Shown here one piece after another: positions 4,998 to 6,794 of a stretch of 6,794 nucleotides of DNA (the first letter of the stretch is position 1; each line of letters starts with the position of its first letter). Origin of the DNA: JBGOTP01 sp041476545 (lineage in GTDB: Bacteria; Acidobacteriota; Vicinamibacteria; Vicinamibacterales; CAVVIG01); NCBI GenBank assembly GCA_041476545.1, contig JBGOTP010000282.1, positions 1-6,794 of the forward strand, read 5' to 3'. The translations under genes were made by a program, and so were the position numbers. The notes under the pieces are model-generated. The model had not been told where the DNA came from. It ran no database searches and saw only the letters and a program-made list of their open reading frames with translations.

Positions 4998-6794
4998 CTA
5001 GAAAATGTGGAACGCTGCGGCAATCGCCTTCAAGAAGCCGTGCGTGGGATGGAGATCGCACACCTCGGTCGGCTGGGTGCCCCGGGCAAAGTATTCGTTG
5101 TAGACGTCCTGGCATCCGTCGGTGGCGAGCTTCCCCGATAGCGGGCAGACCTGCGCCGTAACGATTCCGGCCGGCGCCTTGAACCACGCAGGCGGGTCGC
5201 CCTTCGTCGCCGTCTTCATGAAGCTCGCCCAGAGTGGCACGGCGACATCGGACGCAAAGCCGTTGGGAAGAATGGTGCGCGGCTGATCGAAGCCGACCCA
5301 GACGCCGGTCGCCAGCGTCGGCGTGAAGCCCACAAACCAAGCGTCACGAAACTCGTTGGTTGTACCCGTCTTGCCGGCCGCCGGCAACGTGAGACCCATG
5401 GACCGCGCGCGCGCGGCGGTGCCGGCGTTGACAACGTCGGCCAGCATGCTGGACATGAGAAACGCCGTGCTCTCACTGACGGCGCGCGTCGTCACATCGT
5501 CGGCCGCGTAGAGCACATGGCCGTTCTTGTCTTCGACGCGTCGCACGAGCAGCGGCCGCGGCACGAGCCCCGTGTTCGCGAACGCGGAATACGCCGCGGT
5601 CAGGGCCTCGAGCGTCACTTCTCCGGAGCCGAGCGCGAGCGACGGCACGCTCGGCATGTCCCCCACGCCCATCGCCTTCGCGTACTTCACCGTCTGGGGA
5701 ATGCCGACTTGCTGCATGAGCCGAACGGCGGCCCGGTTGCTCGACGTGCGGAGCCCCACGCGAAGGCTCATGGTCTCGGCGCCCGAGTGCGCGTCTTCGG
5801 GCGCCCAGTCCCCTTGCAGCGTCGCGATCGGATCGTTCAAATGATCGAGCACGGTCGCCGGCGTAAACCCGGCTTCGAGCGCCGCGGCGTACACGAAGGG
5901 CTTGAACGCCGACCCGGGTTGACGATGCGCCTGCACGGCGCGGTTGAAACGGCTCGCGTCGAAATTCCGTCCGCCCACCATGGCGCGGACGTGACCGGTT
6001 CTTGGGTCCATGGCGACGAGCGCGGCCTGCAACGAATCGTGCGGAGCGCCGGCGGCCGGTTTCGCGTGTCGTGCCGCGGCCAGCGCGGTCCGCCGCGCAT
6101 CGAGCGCTTTGAGCGATTCGGCGACCGACCTTTCCGCCGCCTGCTGCATCGGCATGTTGACCGTCGAGAACACGCGAAGGCCGCCCTGATACACGCGCTG
6201 CCAGCCGAAGCGGCTGACGAGCTCGACGCGCACCTGCTCCTTGAAGTACTGGCCGTAAGGCTCGTCGGCTCGCAGGTTGTCGTGTAACTCCACGTTGGAC
6301 GCCCGCGCCGACTGCCACTGCGCGCGATCGATCGCGCGGGCGTCGAGCATCGCCTGAAGGACCATGTTCCGCCGCGCGGTCGCGCGGTCGAGGCGCACGG
6401 TGGGGGCGTACGTCGAGGGCGACTTCAACAGGCCGGCGAGAAGCGCGGCTTCTGGAAGGGATAGTTCCGCCGCGTGCTTCCCAAAAAATCCGCGAGAGGC
6501 GGCCTCCGCGCCGTACAGGCCATCGCCAAAATAGACCTTGTTCAGATAGAGCTCGAGAATCTGCCGCTTGGTATAGCGCCGCTCTATCCGCGTGGCCAGG
6601 ATCAACTCCCGCAGTTTTCGCGTGACCGTCCTATCGGGCTTCAGAAAGCTCTGACGCGCGAGTTGCTGCGTGATGGTGCTCGCGCCCTGCGTCATGCGGC
6701 GATGCCGCAGGTTCGCCATGGTGGCCGACGCGATCCGAATGAGGTCGAAGCCGTGATGGTCGTAAAAGCGCTGATCTTCGATCGACATGATCGC
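4998..6794 (-). CDS. Class A penicillin-binding protein, PBP1A type (5' end outside window)
   Basis: A bifunctional peptidoglycan synthase that polymerises lipid II and cross-links the stem peptides on the periplasmic face of the inner membrane. Numbering from the first Met in the window (6786-6788), the GT51 transglycosylase domain shows EDQRFYDHHG (catalytic Glu4), GASTITQQLAR (35-45), RKLRE (57-61) and KRQILELYLN (74-83), then FFGKHAAELSLPEAALLAGL (101-120). The transpeptidase domain has the three penicillin-binding motifs: SAFK (Ser293, Lys296) in PGSAFKPFVY, SSN (349-351), and KTGT (473-476). A C-terminal segment with CPLSGKLATDGC (548-559) is usual in this family. The frame stays open to the edge (codons for Ala-Ile precede the Met), so the real start, membrane anchor and the first part of the transglycosylase domain lie beyond the window. 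It stops with TAG at 4998-5000, converging on the nucleotidyltransferase fragment. No damage is visible. Confidence 0.96.
   Translation of the reverse strand, partial: AIMSIEDQRFYDHHGFDLIRIASATMANLRHRRMTQGASTITQQLARQSFLKPDRTVTRKLRELILATRIERRYTKRQILELYLNKVYFGDGLYGAEAASRGFFGKHAAELSLPEAALLAGLLKSPSTYAPTVRLDRATARRNMVLQAMLDARAIDRAQWQSARASNVELHDNLRADEPYGQYFKEQVRVELVSRFGWQRVYQGGLRVFSTVNMPMQQAAERSVAESLKALDARRTALAAARHAKPAAGAPHDSLQAALVAMDPRTGHVRAMVGGRNFDASRFNRAVQAHRQPGSAFKPFVYAAALEAGFTPATVLDHLNDPIATLQGDWAPEDAHSGAETMSLRVGLRTSSNRAAVRLMQQVGIPQTVKYAKAMGVGDMPSVPSLALGSGEVTLEALTAAYSAFANTGLVPRPLLVRRVEDKNGHVLYAADDVTTRAVSESTAFLMSSMLADVVNAGTAARARSMGLTLPAAGKTGTTNEFRDAWFVGFTPTLATGVWVGFDQPRTILPNGFASDVAVPLWASFMKTATKGDPPAWFKAPAGIVTAQVCPLSGKLATDGCQDVYNEYFARGTQPTEVCDLHPTHGFLKAIAAAFHIF

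Noticed and set aside
5473..6318. Long alternative frame inside the PBP1A gene
   Set aside because: Arg/Gly/Ala-rich shadow typical of GC-rich coding DNA; the PBP frame holds all the catalytic motifs.

Overview
The window is GC-rich DNA from a bacterium, most likely a soil-type lineage such as Acidobacteriota. That placement is an inference from base composition and gene style (a lone type III polyketide synthase, an RND pump of the CusA/CzcA type, decayed Rhs and nucleotidyltransferase fragments); there is no rRNA or other marker to confirm it.

Layout. On the minus strand from the left edge to about 3.56 kb lie a secreted protein of unknown function (60-851), a type III polyketide synthase (842-1918) whose stop overlaps the start of the secreted protein gene, an MFS transporter (2085-3236), and the 3' end of an RND efflux pump gene (3253 to about 3560) ending 16 bases before the MFS start. 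On the plus strand, about 3659-4076 is the glycine-rich C-terminal end of an Rhs/polymorphic-toxin-type protein with no N-terminal part, followed by an intact small DUF4288-like gene (4073-4411) that looks like its immunity partner. From 4412 to 4997 there is no intact gene: it holds hairpins, a cluster of short direct repeats around a 16-base palindrome, and a frameshifted fragment of a nucleotidyltransferase gene. From 4998 to the right edge, on the minus strand, is a class A penicillin-binding protein (PBP1A type) whose 5' end is cut off by the window.

How it fits together. The synthase and the secreted protein form a coupled two-gene unit that probably continues past the left edge. The MFS gene was probably the last gene of an efflux operon whose pump gene has lost all but its C-terminus. 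The pump remnant and the toxin remnant point away from each other and both lack their 5' parts at one ~100-base junction carrying a 13-base imperfect direct repeat, so a deletion or transposon-related rearrangement there is the simplest reading. The 3.56-5.0 kb stretch is therefore a scrapyard island between two ordinary conserved blocks. Its most interesting content is the toxin tip: a single-base frameshift hides a 16-residue family-like tail, and in the restored frame its TGA overlaps the immunity gene ATG as ATGA, the usual arrangement of a coupled effector-immunity pair.
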